A stretch of DNA of 43,301 bases from an uncultured bacterium. Its GTDB lineage: Bacteria > Bacteroidota > Bacteroidia > Bacteroidales > Bacteroidaceae. Positions 17,103-25,947 of the stretch are shown piece after piece. The stretch is from assembly GCA_905214795.1 (NCBI GenBank), contig CAJMNM010000025.1, forward strand, positions 1-43,301. The letters run 5' to 3'. How positions within the stretch are numbered: the stretch's first letter is position 1; every line of letters begins with the position of its first letter. The notes beneath the pieces are model-generated. The model was not told the DNA's origin and searched no databases. It was given only the letters and a program-made list of their open reading frames with translations. The position numbers were made by a program, and so were the translations under genes.

Positions 17103-17732
17103 GCGTTTTAAACTGGTAAAACACGTATTTCATGTTGGTAATGTCGTAAATATATACATGATTTGAAATAAAATATTAATACACAATTGATTATATATGT
17201 TTTAATATATACAATAATCCAGCCGGATTGCTGTTTTTGACATCCAACATACAGCTATGAAGAAAATGCAAAATCATTTAAAAGACAGTCACCATGCAGG
17301 CTGGTTCTGCTTGTAATGTAAATCTTTGCACTTTAAATTGTAATGTATTTTCAAGAATTAGTATCCGATGTCAGCTATAAAATCTCAGTAACTTGTGTTG
17401 CATCTCAAAATATGGAATTTATCATATAAATAATGTATAATACATCATATAAAAAGACTCAGATTTTATGAAAAAATAATATAATATTGACATTTATATG
17501 TGTATGTATTGGAAGAATATAAAGAAAAACTTATCGTTTCTTCATAGAACCAATTTCTATACGATAACATTTGTGGTTTTCACAATAGACAGTGACTGGA
17601 AAGAACTGATAAGTAGGATTTTCTAGCCGAGTAGTTGTTGGTCGGACTTAATGGAAGATAAGAGGGCACCTTTTTAATACGGTGCGGTAGTTTGGCATAT
17701 AAACGATAGCTTCTTATTTTTAAATGTTAAAA

Positions 17733-17763
17733 TTTGACAGCCCAAAACATTCCATTATCTTTG
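17733..17763 (+). promoter_or_regulatory. Consensus promoter upstream of the exonuclease gene
   Basis: TTTG (17733-17736), 19 nt, TATCTTTG (17756-17763): a perfect Bacteroidetes promoter. RNA would start near 17769, leaving a leader of about 220 nt before the exonuclease start codon. Confidence 0.75.
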
Positions 17764-17791
17764 TAAATAAGACGATTAAAATTTTGATAAG

Positions 17792-17823
17792 ACAGTATTA
17801 ACTTATAAATATTACTGTTTTTT
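17792..17823 (+). terminator. Hairpin plus T-run inside the leader (possible attenuator)
   Basis: ACAGTATTA (17792-17800) pairs with TATTACTGT (17810-17818) with one mismatch, and the stem runs into a T6 tract. It lies only about 25-50 nt after the predicted start site at about 17769. It could end a very short RNA or act as an attenuator for the exonuclease gene. The stem is AT-rich and therefore weak. Confidence 0.35.
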
Positions 17824-17991
17824 GGGGCAAATACTAAACTACATTTAAGATGCATGTATTATTTACATATGGGTTTCTTCTATTGCAGATGTCACCAGAC
17901 ATGCCTGGTAGAGGAATTTGGGCCTAATGACCAAATGAGATTTGTCGTCTTGCAGAAAATTATTGTCTTAAATAATAAAATAAACTGAATA

Positions 17992-18531
17992 ATGAAAGAT
18001 AAATCAGATATTAATTTTATCGCGATAGATTTTGAAACAGCAACCTCTAGACGTGATTCAATATGCGAAGTGGGTATCTGTGTTGTACGACACGGTGAGA
18101 TTGCAGAAATCCGTTCTTGGCTAGTACGTCCGGAAGAGAACCGTTATCAGTATTGGAATATAAAAATACACGGTATTTGTCCGCAGGATACAGAAGATGC
18201 CCCGGATTTCCGTCAGGTATGGAACGAAATAGAACGGACTTATCTTGATGAGTTTGATACATTGGTTGCTCATAACGTACCTTTTGACAGAAGCTGTTTG
18301 CAACATTCAGCTGAACTTTACCGTATTCATTTACCCGAGCTTAAATGGGTATGTTCTTTGCAAACGGCACGGAAAATATATGATTTTGAATGTAATTCGT
18401 TGGATTATTTATGCGAACAACTGGGTATTGTGCAAGGTGTGCACCATCGTGCCGGTGACGATGCAGAAATGTGTGCAAGGCTTTATTTGAAGGAAATAGA
18501 CGATATGACAATTAAAGAAAAAAATTATTGA
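17992..18531 (+). CDS. 3'-5' exonuclease, DEDDh (DnaQ/epsilon-like) family
   Basis: A 179-residue exonuclease domain protein that would remove nucleotides from 3' ends of DNA or RNA with two metal ions. All five DEDDh residues are visible: Asp13 and Glu15 in IAIDFET, Asp98 in AHNVPFDRS, and His151 with Asp156 in HHRAGDDAEM. The protein consists of the exonuclease domain alone, with no BRCT or polymerase part, like other small DnaQ-like proteins of Bacteroidetes. The ATG at 17992 is the natural start, 5 nt after an in-leader TGA. The cellular substrate is not known. Confidence 0.9.
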   Translation: MKDKSDINFIAIDFETATSRRDSICEVGICVVRHGEIAEIRSWLVRPEENRYQYWNIKIHGICPQDTEDAPDFRQVWNEIERTYLDEFDTLVAHNVPFDRSCLQHSAELYRIHLPELKWVCSLQTARKIYDFECNSLDYLCEQLGIVQGVHHRAGDDAEMCARLYLKEIDDMTIKEKNY

Positions 18532-18675
18532 ATATAACAATGAACTAAATATTGGATAACAAATAATAAATTGCGTATGAGGATGTTTTGAAAATCATAT
18601 TTATAATTTTATAACAACTTAAGATAACAGGTTTATGAATTTTAGATATTTACTTGGACAGTACGGTTTATAGGT

Positions 18676-18813
18676 ATGGAAATAATATTTGGCGAAGATA
18701 TATCAATAACGCCAAAAGAGTTTGCAGCCGGATTGTTATGGGAAATTACATATTATGGCAGTACAGAAGAAAGGTCAAATAAAAATAGGAACTGCAGATT
18801 CGCTATAATATAA
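18676..18813 (+). CDS. Small ORF of 45 residues, unknown function
   Basis: The ATG at 18676 opens 45 codons (beginning MEIIFGEDISITPKEF and containing AAGLLWEITYYGSTEE) and ends in TAA. Composition, amphipathic pattern and codon use look like a real Bacteroidales protein, whereas the surrounding 400 bp is AT-rich filler. A 12-codon ORF (ATG at 18634) ends 2 nt before it. No Shine-Dalgarno sequence is evident. It may be a genuine small protein or the remains of a longer one. It lies downstream of, and in the same direction as, the exonuclease gene. Confidence 0.45.
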   Translation: MEIIFGEDISITPKEFAAGLLWEITYYGSTEERSNKNRNCRFAII

Positions 18814-18856
18814 ATTTCTTATTTCTCCATTTTGTTTAAAGAGAGATTTTTAATAA

Positions 18857-18893
18857 AGAATGGGCTGATTTCAACCGAAATCAGCCCATTCTT
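18857..18893 (-). terminator. Terminator of the C10 protease gene
   Basis: AGAATGGGCTGATTTC and GAAATCAGCCCATTCT form a perfect 16-bp stem around AACC. On the minus strand it is followed by TTTATTAAAAATC, so it fits the end of the protease transcript 38 nt after its stop. It may also stop plus-strand transcription. Confidence 0.8.
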
Positions 18894-18930
18894 ATGTAGA
18901 TATAAGAATTATATCGGATAGTAATATCTG

Positions 18931-21900
18931 TTATCTGATTATAATCTTGTGTTGATTTACGAGATAGATGCCTGATTTTAAGCTGATATCTTCGTGACCA
19001 TTTACAGTAAGCTGTTTAATTAATTGGCCGCTAATCGTATAGATATTTACCTTTACGGGAGAAGCGTTTGTCGATTCGATGCAAAGTCTGCCGTTGTCAG
19101 ACCATAGCTTTAAGTCATCGCCGGTGTCGGCTTTTACTTCTGAAATGTCAGTGGTAAAGTTGTCGATATAATAAAGACGGAAATTGTCTGCCTTATACCA
19201 TGAATCGTTGCCTTTAATACCGATAGTCAGGGTGCCATCTTCAACTTCAATACTGTCAACAGTCACTTCTTGCAGATAGCGTGGGCCGAAATCGTCTCCG
19301 GTCATTACAGTCTGGTATGAGTTTGCATATAATGTGATGTCTTTGCCTTCTTCTGTACCAATCATGGCCGTCAGACGATATGTTCCAACAGGAAGATTGT
19401 TGATAGTTTGGCTGATTGTTACGCTGCCCTTGTCGGTAGTAGAGTAGGAATAGAATACGTTCTCTCCTTGTGCATGTGCTACGTAATCGTCAATATCACT
19501 TATGGTAAGAATCTTTTTAGACTGGCCGGTACTGCTTTCCACATCCCAGTCAGATGGGGTACGGGTACTTTCTTCAAATGACGGATTCGCTAAATACATG
19601 TCTGTATAGTCAATAGGAGTGCCATTGAATATTTCCTGCGTTTTAAGTGTATTGACTGCGTTTAACAAATCAGTTGTCATGGCTGTGATTTCAGCTTTTG
19701 ACGGCTGTTGGGTAAAGACATTCTCTGCTTTTTCGAGGCAGTCTGTAAAGTCTTTATAATTTTGCTCGTTGACAAGACTTTCATATTTGATTGCTGCGAG
19801 GTGAGCTTCCTGTATACCTGCTCCCAGTTTATCTGTTTCTGTGTCTTTTGATGAGTAGCTGAAAATGCTGGTGCTTAAATCATTAGATGCCGTAATATAA
19901 CCGCTGAAAGGTTCAATAGGCAGACTGGTAAGAGTAAATTTTTGCGGAGAAGCCAGATTCAGTACACGCTCGTCACCGGTTTTTTCTTTTGCAATGAATG
20001 TACATTTTATATTTTCATCGTTGCAGTCCGGTTGTGAGTTAACACTGACGGTTACATTGTTGGCAGTGAAACATATCTCATTGTTTTGGCATGTTTTAAT
20101 GAGATATGGTGTACATTTCTTTATGCTAGTGTTGGCACTATCTGCCATGATGCTGGCTGTCGACACTTTAGTAATTTTTCTGGCCATACTTCCGGCTGGC
20201 ATATCACAATCAAACGGTAATGCGACATAAGTCCACATGAAACCATTGTTGCCTATCTTTGCTTGTGCGTTGACAGCAGTAAAGTCTGTTGAAGGTTTGA
20301 AGTTATAGCCATTCTGAACTGACAGGTTTTCACATTTGTTGTCGGAAATAATGTTTATACCTTTTAATTTAGTATCAGCAGAAACGTAGAACAATGCGTT
20401 GGGATTGGCTGCAACAGGTTGGGTATTAACTGTTCCTGTTATTTCGCTGAGATCATAATTTGCGATAGTTTCATCCTGAGCCATTGTTTGGAATGTATTG
20501 TCGTTCCAATGCCCGGTGACCTTCATTGTATATTCATCTCCAGGGGTAAAAGTGAGGTCGCTGCCCGCCAGTCTAAAATAATATATAGTTGGTGTATCGC
20601 CGAATTTCATATCGTATACACTGCCAGCTTGGTAGGTGTCTGATATTTCTATTGCATAGAGATCTTGTGTGTTAAGTTCATCGAAGTTGTAAACGATGTC
20701 TTTTGTTTCTCCACTGTTGAAATAGTAATCAGAGATGCTGATTCGTTTTGTATTAATGAAACTTTGTTTGTCTGAATTATATGTCATCAGCTGGCAAGCA
20801 ACAGACGGCATAACAAGCGAGGCGGAAGGGCTGTTGGTCAGATTTGCCGTAGCTGAGATCATATTCTCATTGTAAATCTTGTAAACAGTAATAGGAGTAT
20901 CTGTTCCATCAATATTAACAGTCTCAATAGTGCTTTCGAGAGTATTGTTTAATATAAAACTGTTGGTTGTCAAATCAGGATTTGGATTTTGAACTTCTAC
21001 AATTCTTTGATCTAATATTCTACAGTTCTTATCGGTAATATAGATATATTGAGTACCGGTTCTGGTCGGTTTGTAAGTTATTATGACCTCTCCGGTTGTT
21101 CCTGAAGCTATTTTGGTAGTTGTATTGCTTGCTGCGGCGTCGTTGATATCGCTTGGTTTTGTAGTACTGCTGGTTTCTGCGAAGAGATACAATCCGCTAT
21201 ATGCAGTAGTACCATTATTGGTCAGTTCAAAAGTGACAGGTGAATCCATTCTCTTATAAAATTCGCCCGACAGAATCTTTCCTTCCAGTTTAAGCGTTTT
21301 AGGGAATATGTCAAAAGTCATACCTTGTTGTCCGGAAAACCCGTTCATACCGTTTGTGTCGTTAACGGTATACCATCCGTCTCCCTGACCTCCCCAACCA
21401 AAATTGAAATGGAAAAGGTTGTCGGAAGAACGATATCCGTCCAAAATTACAGCATGTCCGCCGCTAGTAGGGTGTACACCGCTATAAACAATAGGCATGC
21501 CTTGAATTAAGTTATTATAAATAAGGTTCTCCCAGCTATCTTGTGAATATCCGCTTTTATACAGACATCTGCTGTTCAGGTTGAAATGGCGGTTGAGAGG
21601 GTCTACAAGTTTGCTTATTTGTCCTGAAGTGGAACTGCCATAAGTAAGATATGTAGAGGTGCCCACCACAACGTTTAAAACAGCTACTGCGTTTTTCATA
21701 TCGTCGGGAGTATTGCTGCCATAGCTAAGCTGCATGAGTTCCCATTGTAAAGGTGTGCCTTCGGGAGTACTTTCTGTAACAGGCGCGGCACCATAGCCGT
21801 ATGTAGGTGTGTCATAGCCTGTCCGTGTCGGAGTTTCTTTGTGCCAATAATATATGGCTTGTGCGGCAGCTGTGGCTACACAACCTGTAAGAGCACGGTT

Positions 21901-22377
21901 TGTTGTATTGGTAATAAATGGACAAAGATCATTATATGGTGAGCTTTGATGCCAATGGGTTTGTACTAGAGGGTCAACATCTTGTTTAAGACTGACAGCC
22001 CGGGTTTGTATACGTGCCGGAGCGTTAGCGGCTTGTGCGGCTGTAATCATCTCTTTGTAACCATCTAGCCAGTCTAATAGGGCGGGGGGCATCTCATCTG
22101 GAATGAAATCTCCACTTTCCGTATAACCTAATATTTCGGGCATACAGTTGTCTCCTGAGATAATTACAAATCCCTGGTTTTCTCCTCGGTTGAAAATGTA
22201 AAGTGGGGCATTACTGTTTGTTACTCGCAACGTTGGTGTTTGTACCAATTGTGGCGCTTGCCCGTCTTTCATGAAACGCTGGGCAATGGTCTTCGCTTTT
22301 TGCAAATCTACGGGATCTGCAAAAACAGATGTTGATGCCATTAGAATGGCAACAAGGCTAAAGTACAGTTTTTTCAT
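18931..22377 (-). CDS. Secreted family C10 cysteine protease (streptopain-like) with C-terminal sorting tail
   Basis: A 1148-residue exported protein. Residues 1-20 are a signal peptide ending SVFA. Residues 21 to about 125 resemble the inhibitory pro-region of streptococcal SpeB. The catalytic domain (about 130-355) has the nucleophile Cys166 in ALTGCVATAAAQ, His308 in SGGHAVILDGY and the oxyanion tryptophan region FNFGWGGQGDGWY. Beta-rich segments follow, then a helical linker near 870-920, a jelly-roll, carbohydrate-binding-like domain (about 926-1075, NPSFEE to FRLYYI) and a tail of about 60 residues (VNIYTISGQLIKQL, then KSGIYLV) that resembles type IX secretion signals. SpeB is about 400 residues, so most of this protein is added domains. 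It is expected to be surface-bound or secreted and to degrade proteins. Confidence 0.92.
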   Translation of the reverse strand: MKKLYFSLVAILMASTSVFADPVDLQKAKTIAQRFMKDGQAPQLVQTPTLRVTNSNAPLYIFNRGENQGFVIISGDNCMPEILGYTESGDFIPDEMPPALLDWLDGYKEMITAAQAANAPARIQTRAVSLKQDVDPLVQTHWHQSSPYNDLCPFITNTTNRALTGCVATAAAQAIYYWHKETPTRTGYDTPTYGYGAAPVTESTPEGTPLQWELMQLSYGSNTPDDMKNAVAVLNVVVGTSTYLTYGSSTSGQISKLVDPLNRHFNLNSRCLYKSGYSQDSWENLIYNNLIQGMPIVYSGVHPTSGGHAVILDGYRSSDNLFHFNFGWGGQGDGWYTVNDTNGMNGFSGQQGMTFDIFPKTLKLEGKILSGEFYKRMDSPVTFELTNNGTTAYSGLYLFAETSSTTKPSDINDAAASNTTTKIASGTTGEVIITYKPTRTGTQYIYITDKNCRILDQRIVEVQNPNPDLTTNSFILNNTLESTIETVNIDGTDTPITVYKIYNENMISATANLTNSPSASLVMPSVACQLMTYNSDKQSFINTKRISISDYYFNSGETKDIVYNFDELNTQDLYAIEISDTYQAGSVYDMKFGDTPTIYYFRLAGSDLTFTPGDEYTMKVTGHWNDNTFQTMAQDETIANYDLSEITGTVNTQPVAANPNALFYVSADTKLKGINIISDNKCENLSVQNGYNFKPSTDFTAVNAQAKIGNNGFMWTYVALPFDCDMPAGSMARKITKVSTASIMADSANTSIKKCTPYLIKTCQNNEICFTANNVTVSVNSQPDCNDENIKCTFIAKEKTGDERVLNLASPQKFTLTSLPIEPFSGYITASNDLSTSIFSYSSKDTETDKLGAGIQEAHLAAIKYESLVNEQNYKDFTDCLEKAENVFTQQPSKAEITAMTTDLLNAVNTLKTQEIFNGTPIDYTDMYLANPSFEESTRTPSDWDVESSTGQSKKILTISDIDDYVAHAQGENVFYSYSTTDKGSVTISQTINNLPVGTYRLTAMIGTEEGKDITLYANSYQTVMTGDDFGPRYLQEVTVDSIEVEDGTLTIGIKGNDSWYKADNFRLYYIDNFTTDISEVKADTGDDLKLWSDNGRLCIESTNASPVKVNIYTISGQLIKQLTVNGHEDISLKSGIYLVNQHKIIIR

Positions 22378-22824
22378 TAAATAAAGTTATTGGTTAAATA
22401 ATTAGTGTCTTCTTGTTTTTCATTCTGATTGCAAATATAGAATTTTTTTTTGCAGTTTTAGCAGGGTACAGTTAAAAAATAAATGTTTTTATGAGATATA
22501 ATATTTTAGAATTGAAAGGTTTAACTTGTTTTTAGAATAAAAACCGTCTAATTGAGACTGATATTATATGAATTTGTAAAGTGTAGTATGTTGATAGCAT
22601 ATTCTATGTTGTTCTCATTATTAAGAGGGCATTATTTATAGTAAAAAGAATGTAGATTATTTCCTGATGAGAGCATAATGGTAAAGTCAAAATAAAATGA
22701 TTGAATGTAACAAATGCATATAATGCGTACAGAAAAATAAAAATCGCAATAAATTTTAAACAAGCTCTTATTGCACTCTATATATTATTTATTATTTTTG
22801 CCTTAAAAATAAAACGATTTTTAT
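22378..22824. other. Divergent intergenic region
   Basis: 447 bp of very AT-rich DNA between the protease and the acidic-tail protein. It holds a minus-strand -7 element (TATATTTG, plus coordinates 22432-22439) about 55 nt before the protease start and, at the other end, the promoter of the following gene. I see no ORF or stable RNA structure in the 330 bp between them. Confidence 0.6.
22770..22800 (+). promoter_or_regulatory. Promoter of the acidic-tail protein gene
   Basis: ATTG (22770-22773), 19 nt, TATTTTTG (22793-22800). This fits the Bacteroidetes consensus with one mismatch in the -33 element. The start codon follows 24 nt later, so the leader is short. Confidence 0.6.
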
Positions 22825-23601
22825 ATGCAGAAGAAGAATTATTATTTAGAGTCAGTTTTAGATTTGAATTCCAATAATATTTGGGGGGTTGATGCCCAGG
22901 AGATTATGGAATTATGGTTAAAAGACCTGAAAGAAGAAGGCTTTGCCAGTTCAGAGGATAAAGTGCTGAATGTTATAAGACTGGCTTTTGATATTTATCA
23001 TTTTGATCAGAAAGACGAACGTGAGATGGCTAAATATAATGTGAATGACTTTACAATATTGCCTTGCGCGGATAAAAGAAAAGGTGCTGTGGCCATTCGC
23101 AAAAAGCAGATTAAGCAGATTACCGATTTGTCTTATGAGAATATCAGGCATATTTCGGCTTCTGTGTTGTTGGAACTTATAAATCGTAATTTTGGTGGAG
23201 GATGGGATTCAATATCTCTGACAATCAAAGATATAATTGAATCGTCTTTTGATATCAGCACTACGACGCTTCCCGCCTCACGTATTCATGCCAAAGGTGG
23301 AACACTGGAAAAGAAAGTTGCTGACGGCTATGAGGTCCTTGAAATTCAAAAGGGAACTTGGGTAGAAGCTATTTTCGCCAAGAAAAAAGAGCCTATGGAA
23401 AAGTTACATTTCTCATCTGAATCTGAATACGATGAAGATGGAAATCGCAAAGTGATAGATGACGACAGTGATGATGACGACCGTATGAGGGATGATGACA
23501 TGGATGATGATACCAACAATGAGAATGATGAAACGTTTTATGGGAGCTACACACCCGAAGCAGATATTAAAGATGTAGAGGATGCTTTGGATGAAGATTG
23601 A
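22825..23601 (+). CDS. Conserved-looking protein of unknown function with highly acidic C-terminal tail
   Basis: 258 residues, no signal peptide or membrane segment, so probably cytoplasmic. I do not recognise the family. Residues 1 to about 190 look folded, with mixed helices and strands (IWGVDAQEIMELWLKDLKEEGF; a Lys-rich patch around KRKGAVAIRKKQIKQI). The last 60 residues are dominated by Asp and Glu, including IDDDSDDDDRMRDDDMDDD, and are probably disordered. Such tails occur in proteins that mimic nucleic acid or bind basic partners, such as the RNA polymerase delta subunit of Firmicutes; this is a comparison only. It has its own promoter and stands 45 nt before the desulfidase-family gene, with which it may be co-transcribed. 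Confidence 0.8.
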   Translation: MQKKNYYLESVLDLNSNNIWGVDAQEIMELWLKDLKEEGFASSEDKVLNVIRLAFDIYHFDQKDEREMAKYNVNDFTILPCADKRKGAVAIRKKQIKQITDLSYENIRHISASVLLELINRNFGGGWDSISLTIKDIIESSFDISTTTLPASRIHAKGGTLEKKVADGYEVLEIQKGTWVEAIFAKKKEPMEKLHFSSESEYDEDGNRKVIDDDSDDDDRMRDDDMDDDTNNENDETFYGSYTPEADIKDVEDALDED

Positions 23602-23646
23602 TGAAACGTAAAAACAAATTTAGTATGGTTCTTAATTTAAAGGGGG

Positions 23647-24945
23647 ATGAAAATAGATAAATCTGAAAGAGACCGTATTGTTAAACTGGTTAAGGAACAG
23701 GTTGTTCCGGCAATAGGTTGTACGGAGCCTATTTGTGTGGCATTGTGTGTGGCTAAAGCAACAGAAACACTTGGTGAGAAACCGGAATCTGTACATGTTT
23801 TTTTAAGTGCCAATATATTGAAAAACGCCATGGGGGTCGGTATTCCCGGTACAGGAGGTATGGTGGGACTGCCCATTGCTGTTGCATTAGGTGCTTTGAT
23901 TGGTAAATCATCTTATCAATTGGAAGTGTTGAAAGATGTGACACGCGAAGATGTGGAATGTGGAAAGGCATATATAGCAGAACGGAGAATCAAAATAGAA
24001 TTAAAAGAGAATATTACCGAGAAACTTTATGTTGAGGTTAAAGTAACAGGTAATAATGGAAATGAAGCTGTTGCTGTGATAGCTGGAAATCATACACATT
24101 TTGTATATGTTGAACATAAGGGAGAGGTCCTTTTGGATGAAAGACACGCATCTTCCGGTGACAAACAAGAAGAATCGTATGATTTGAATCTTCGTAAAGT
24201 GTATGATTTTGCAATGGAGGCTCCATTAGAGGAAATTGAGTTTATCAGAGAGGCACGCACATTGAATGAAGCAGCATCTGCACAGGCTCTTAAAGGCTGT
24301 TACGGCCATGAGTTAGGTAAAACGTTAAGTCGTCCGTTGGGACGTGGTATATTGGGAGATACTATGTTTTCTCATATATTGTCAAGTACGTCTTGTGCAT
24401 GTGATGCCAGAATGGCGGGTGCAATGATTCCCGTAATGAGTAACTCAGGAAGTGGAAATCAAGGTATTTGTGCAACTATGCCTGTAGTAATCTTTGCAGA
24501 GGAAAATCATAATACGGATGAGGAACTGATTCGTGCTTTAATGCTTAGTCATCTGACAGCTATATATATCAAACAAAGTCTTGGCGTCTTATCTGCATTA
24601 TGCGGTTGTGTAGTTGCTTCTACTGGATCAAGTTGTGGTATAACATATCTGATGGGCGGAGGATATGAACAGATTTCTTATGCCGTGAAGAATATGATTG
24701 CTAATCTGACAGGAATGATATGTGACGGTGCAAAGCCTAGTTGTGCATTGAAACTGACTTCCGGAGTCTCTACAGCTGTTTTGTCTGCTATGTTGGCTAT
24801 GCAACAAAAATGTGTAAGTAGCGTAGAAGGAATCATTGATGATGATGTGGATAGAAGTATTCATAATCTGACCAGCATTGGTGCTGACGCTATGAACGAG
24901 ACAGATAAGATGGTGCTGAATATTATGACGCACAAAAGTTGCTGA
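23647..24945 (+). CDS. L-cysteine desulfidase / UPF0597 family protein (YhaM/CyuA-like)
   Basis: A 432-residue cytoplasmic protein of the UPF0597 family, related to the L-serine dehydratase alpha subunit. Characterised members split L-cysteine into pyruvate, ammonia and sulfide using an iron-sulfur cluster. The family start VVPAIGCTEPICVAL places the key cysteine at residue 25. The glycine-rich NAMGVGIPGTGGMVGLPIA and the CACDARMAGAMIPVMSNSGSG blocks follow, with further cysteines towards the C-terminus (ALCGCVVASTGSSCG) available for the cluster. A run of G just upstream (AAAGGGGG) may serve as ribosome binding site. A terminator lies 27 nt after the stop. The exact substrate (cysteine or serine) is not decided by the sequence. 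Confidence 0.85.
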   Translation: MKIDKSERDRIVKLVKEQVVPAIGCTEPICVALCVAKATETLGEKPESVHVFLSANILKNAMGVGIPGTGGMVGLPIAVALGALIGKSSYQLEVLKDVTREDVECGKAYIAERRIKIELKENITEKLYVEVKVTGNNGNEAVAVIAGNHTHFVYVEHKGEVLLDERHASSGDKQEESYDLNLRKVYDFAMEAPLEEIEFIREARTLNEAASAQALKGCYGHELGKTLSRPLGRGILGDTMFSHILSSTSCACDARMAGAMIPVMSNSGSGNQGICATMPVVIFAEENHNTDEELIRALMLSHLTAIYIKQSLGVLSALCGCVVASTGSSCGITYLMGGGYEQISYAVKNMIANLTGMICDGAKPSCALKLTSGVSTAVLSAMLAMQQKCVSSVEGIIDDDVDRSIHNLTSIGADAMNETDKMVLNIMTHKSC

Positions 24946-24972
24946 TAATAGATATTAATTAATATATAGATA

Positions 24973-25011
24973 AGGTCTGGTAGAGCATTTTCGTTCTGTC
25001 AGACCTATTTT
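24973..25011 (+). terminator. Terminator after the desulfidase-family gene
   Basis: AGGTCTG (24973-24979) pairs with CAGACCT (25000-25006) around a 20-nt loop that can pair further (AGAGC with GTTCT), followed by ATTTTGT. It lies 27 nt downstream of the stop codon. Confidence 0.65.
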
Positions 25012-25193
25012 GTATTATAGGTGTAAATAGTAGGGTAGCCGTATCTTCATTTTTCTTACATAAAAGATATTGTTTATGTTATTGAATGAATATTGATTCT
25101 TGTTAAAGAATATTTTTATGATAAACCTTTTTGTTTTCAATTTGTCATAAAAACAACGAACAATATTTAGATTAATTTTTAATACAGACAAAA

Positions 25194-25724
25194 ATGAAGA
25201 AGATGTTTATTACAGCCTTTGTGGCTATGTTAATTAGTGGTAGTGTGTTTGCTCAAGTTCCAGAAGAACGTAAGAAACCTGAGATTAATATTGAAGCAAT
25301 AGCGAAGAAGAAGGCTGCACAATTAATGCTCGACGATGCAACTGCTGCTAAATTTACTCCGCTTTATCAAGAATATCTGGAAGCAATGAAGGAGAATCGG
25401 AAATCAATGAGAGCTGTCAACAAAGATGAACGTAAAAAAAATGGGGAAAAAGTTCAGCTTTCTGATGAAGAATTGGATAAAATGATTATATCTCGTTTTG
25501 AGTGCCAGCAAAAATGTCTTGATACCCAAAAGAAGTATTACGATAAATTTAAGAAAATCTTGACGGTAAGACAAGCTGAGCAATTATTTAAGTTCGGCCA
25601 GCCCGGATTTCCTGGTCGTATGTCTCGCAATACACCCAAGGGGCCGCACATGAATAAGGCTTATGGTAAGAATCCTGCACAACGTCCACAGATTTGTCCA
25701 CAACGGATGGAGCAACCTGAATAG
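25194..25724 (+). CDS. Periplasmic Spy/CpxP-like (LTXXQ-type) protein
   Basis: A 176-residue exported protein with a signal peptide ending SVFAQ (about 20 residues). The mature part is almost wholly helical and charged. It contains repeated helix-forming stretches (residues about 30-120) and the late motif ILTVRQAEQLFKF, which matches the LTxxQ pattern of Spy/CpxP periplasmic chaperones or stress sensors. The C-terminal 40 residues are Pro-, Arg- and Gly-rich and probably unstructured. In many Bacteroidetes, similar genes follow an ECF sigma factor operon; here it stands alone after a terminator. The role in envelope stress is inferred from family resemblance. Confidence 0.7.
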   Translation: MKKMFITAFVAMLISGSVFAQVPEERKKPEINIEAIAKKKAAQLMLDDATAAKFTPLYQEYLEAMKENRKSMRAVNKDERKKNGEKVQLSDEELDKMIISRFECQQKCLDTQKKYYDKFKKILTVRQAEQLFKFGQPGFPGRMSRNTPKGPHMNKAYGKNPAQRPQICPQRMEQPE

Positions 25725-25794
25725 TTTATATAGTCTGGCTTTATGAGGGAAGATATAAGCTATTCCACTGGTTTTACATTATGTACATTTTATA

Positions 25795-25944
25795 AAATAA
25801 AAGAGGTTGTACCAATTGGTACAACCTCAGATATACTAAATGTATATAAAGTATAGCTCGGCCGTTGCCAAGTAGTTAATCACCTCCGTGATTTTACTAT
25901 ATACATTAAATAAGGAAATACATATGTTAAAAATATTTCCTCAT
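25795..25944 (-). ncRNA. Candidate structured small RNA, about 150 nt
   Basis: No ORF is seen, but the minus strand has its own promoter, a compact fold and a terminator. In RNA order: a first hairpin from AGGAAAUA with UAUUUCCU (25941-25913); a 10-bp closing stem AAUGUAUAUA (25907-25898) with UAUAUACAUU (25848-25839). Inside the closing stem lie two 6-bp hairpins, AAUCAC-GGAG-GUGAUU (25893-25878) and CUUGGC-AACG-GCCGAG (25872-25857), which makes a three-way junction. Last comes the perfect 11-bp terminator hairpin with AAUU loop (25828-25803) and UUUUAUUUU. The predicted start (about 25944) coincides with the first hairpin. It matches no RNA class I can name (not 4.5S, tmRNA, RNase P or a riboswitch I know). 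It could also be the 3' end of a longer transcript. Confidence 0.7.
25803..25828 (-). terminator. Perfect palindromic terminator of the small RNA
   Basis: GAGGTTGTACC-AATT-GGTACAACCTC is a 26-nt perfect palindrome, followed on the minus strand by TTTTATTTTATA. On the plus strand there is no T-run after it, so it is mainly a minus-strand terminator. It lies 80 nt past the Spy-like gene's stop on the other strand. Confidence 0.8.
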
Positions 25945-25947
25945 TCG

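Larger units (their letters stand above)
16147..17732. other. Long gene-free region
   Basis: Between the nitroreductase and the next promoter there are about 1.6 kb with no ORF of convincing length or codon pattern, in a window where most gaps are under 450 bp. The DNA is very AT-rich apart from a block at about 16290-16480. It contains one strong plus-strand terminator (16494-16543), several copies of a TACGGTTAC-like motif, and short hairpins, for example GCACC/GGTGC near 17670. A 19-codon ORF at 17256 is too short to support. I see no tRNA, known riboswitch or transposase fragment. Confidence 0.7.

Noticed and set aside
17256..17315. 19-codon ORF beginning MKKMQNHL
   Set aside because: Too short to judge and without a convincing promoter or conserved motif; mentioned only as part of the gene-free region.
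16147..17991. CRISPR array or insertion sequence in the gene-free region
   Set aside because: There are no regularly spaced repeats of CRISPR length, no transposase frame and no paired terminal inverted repeats with target duplications.
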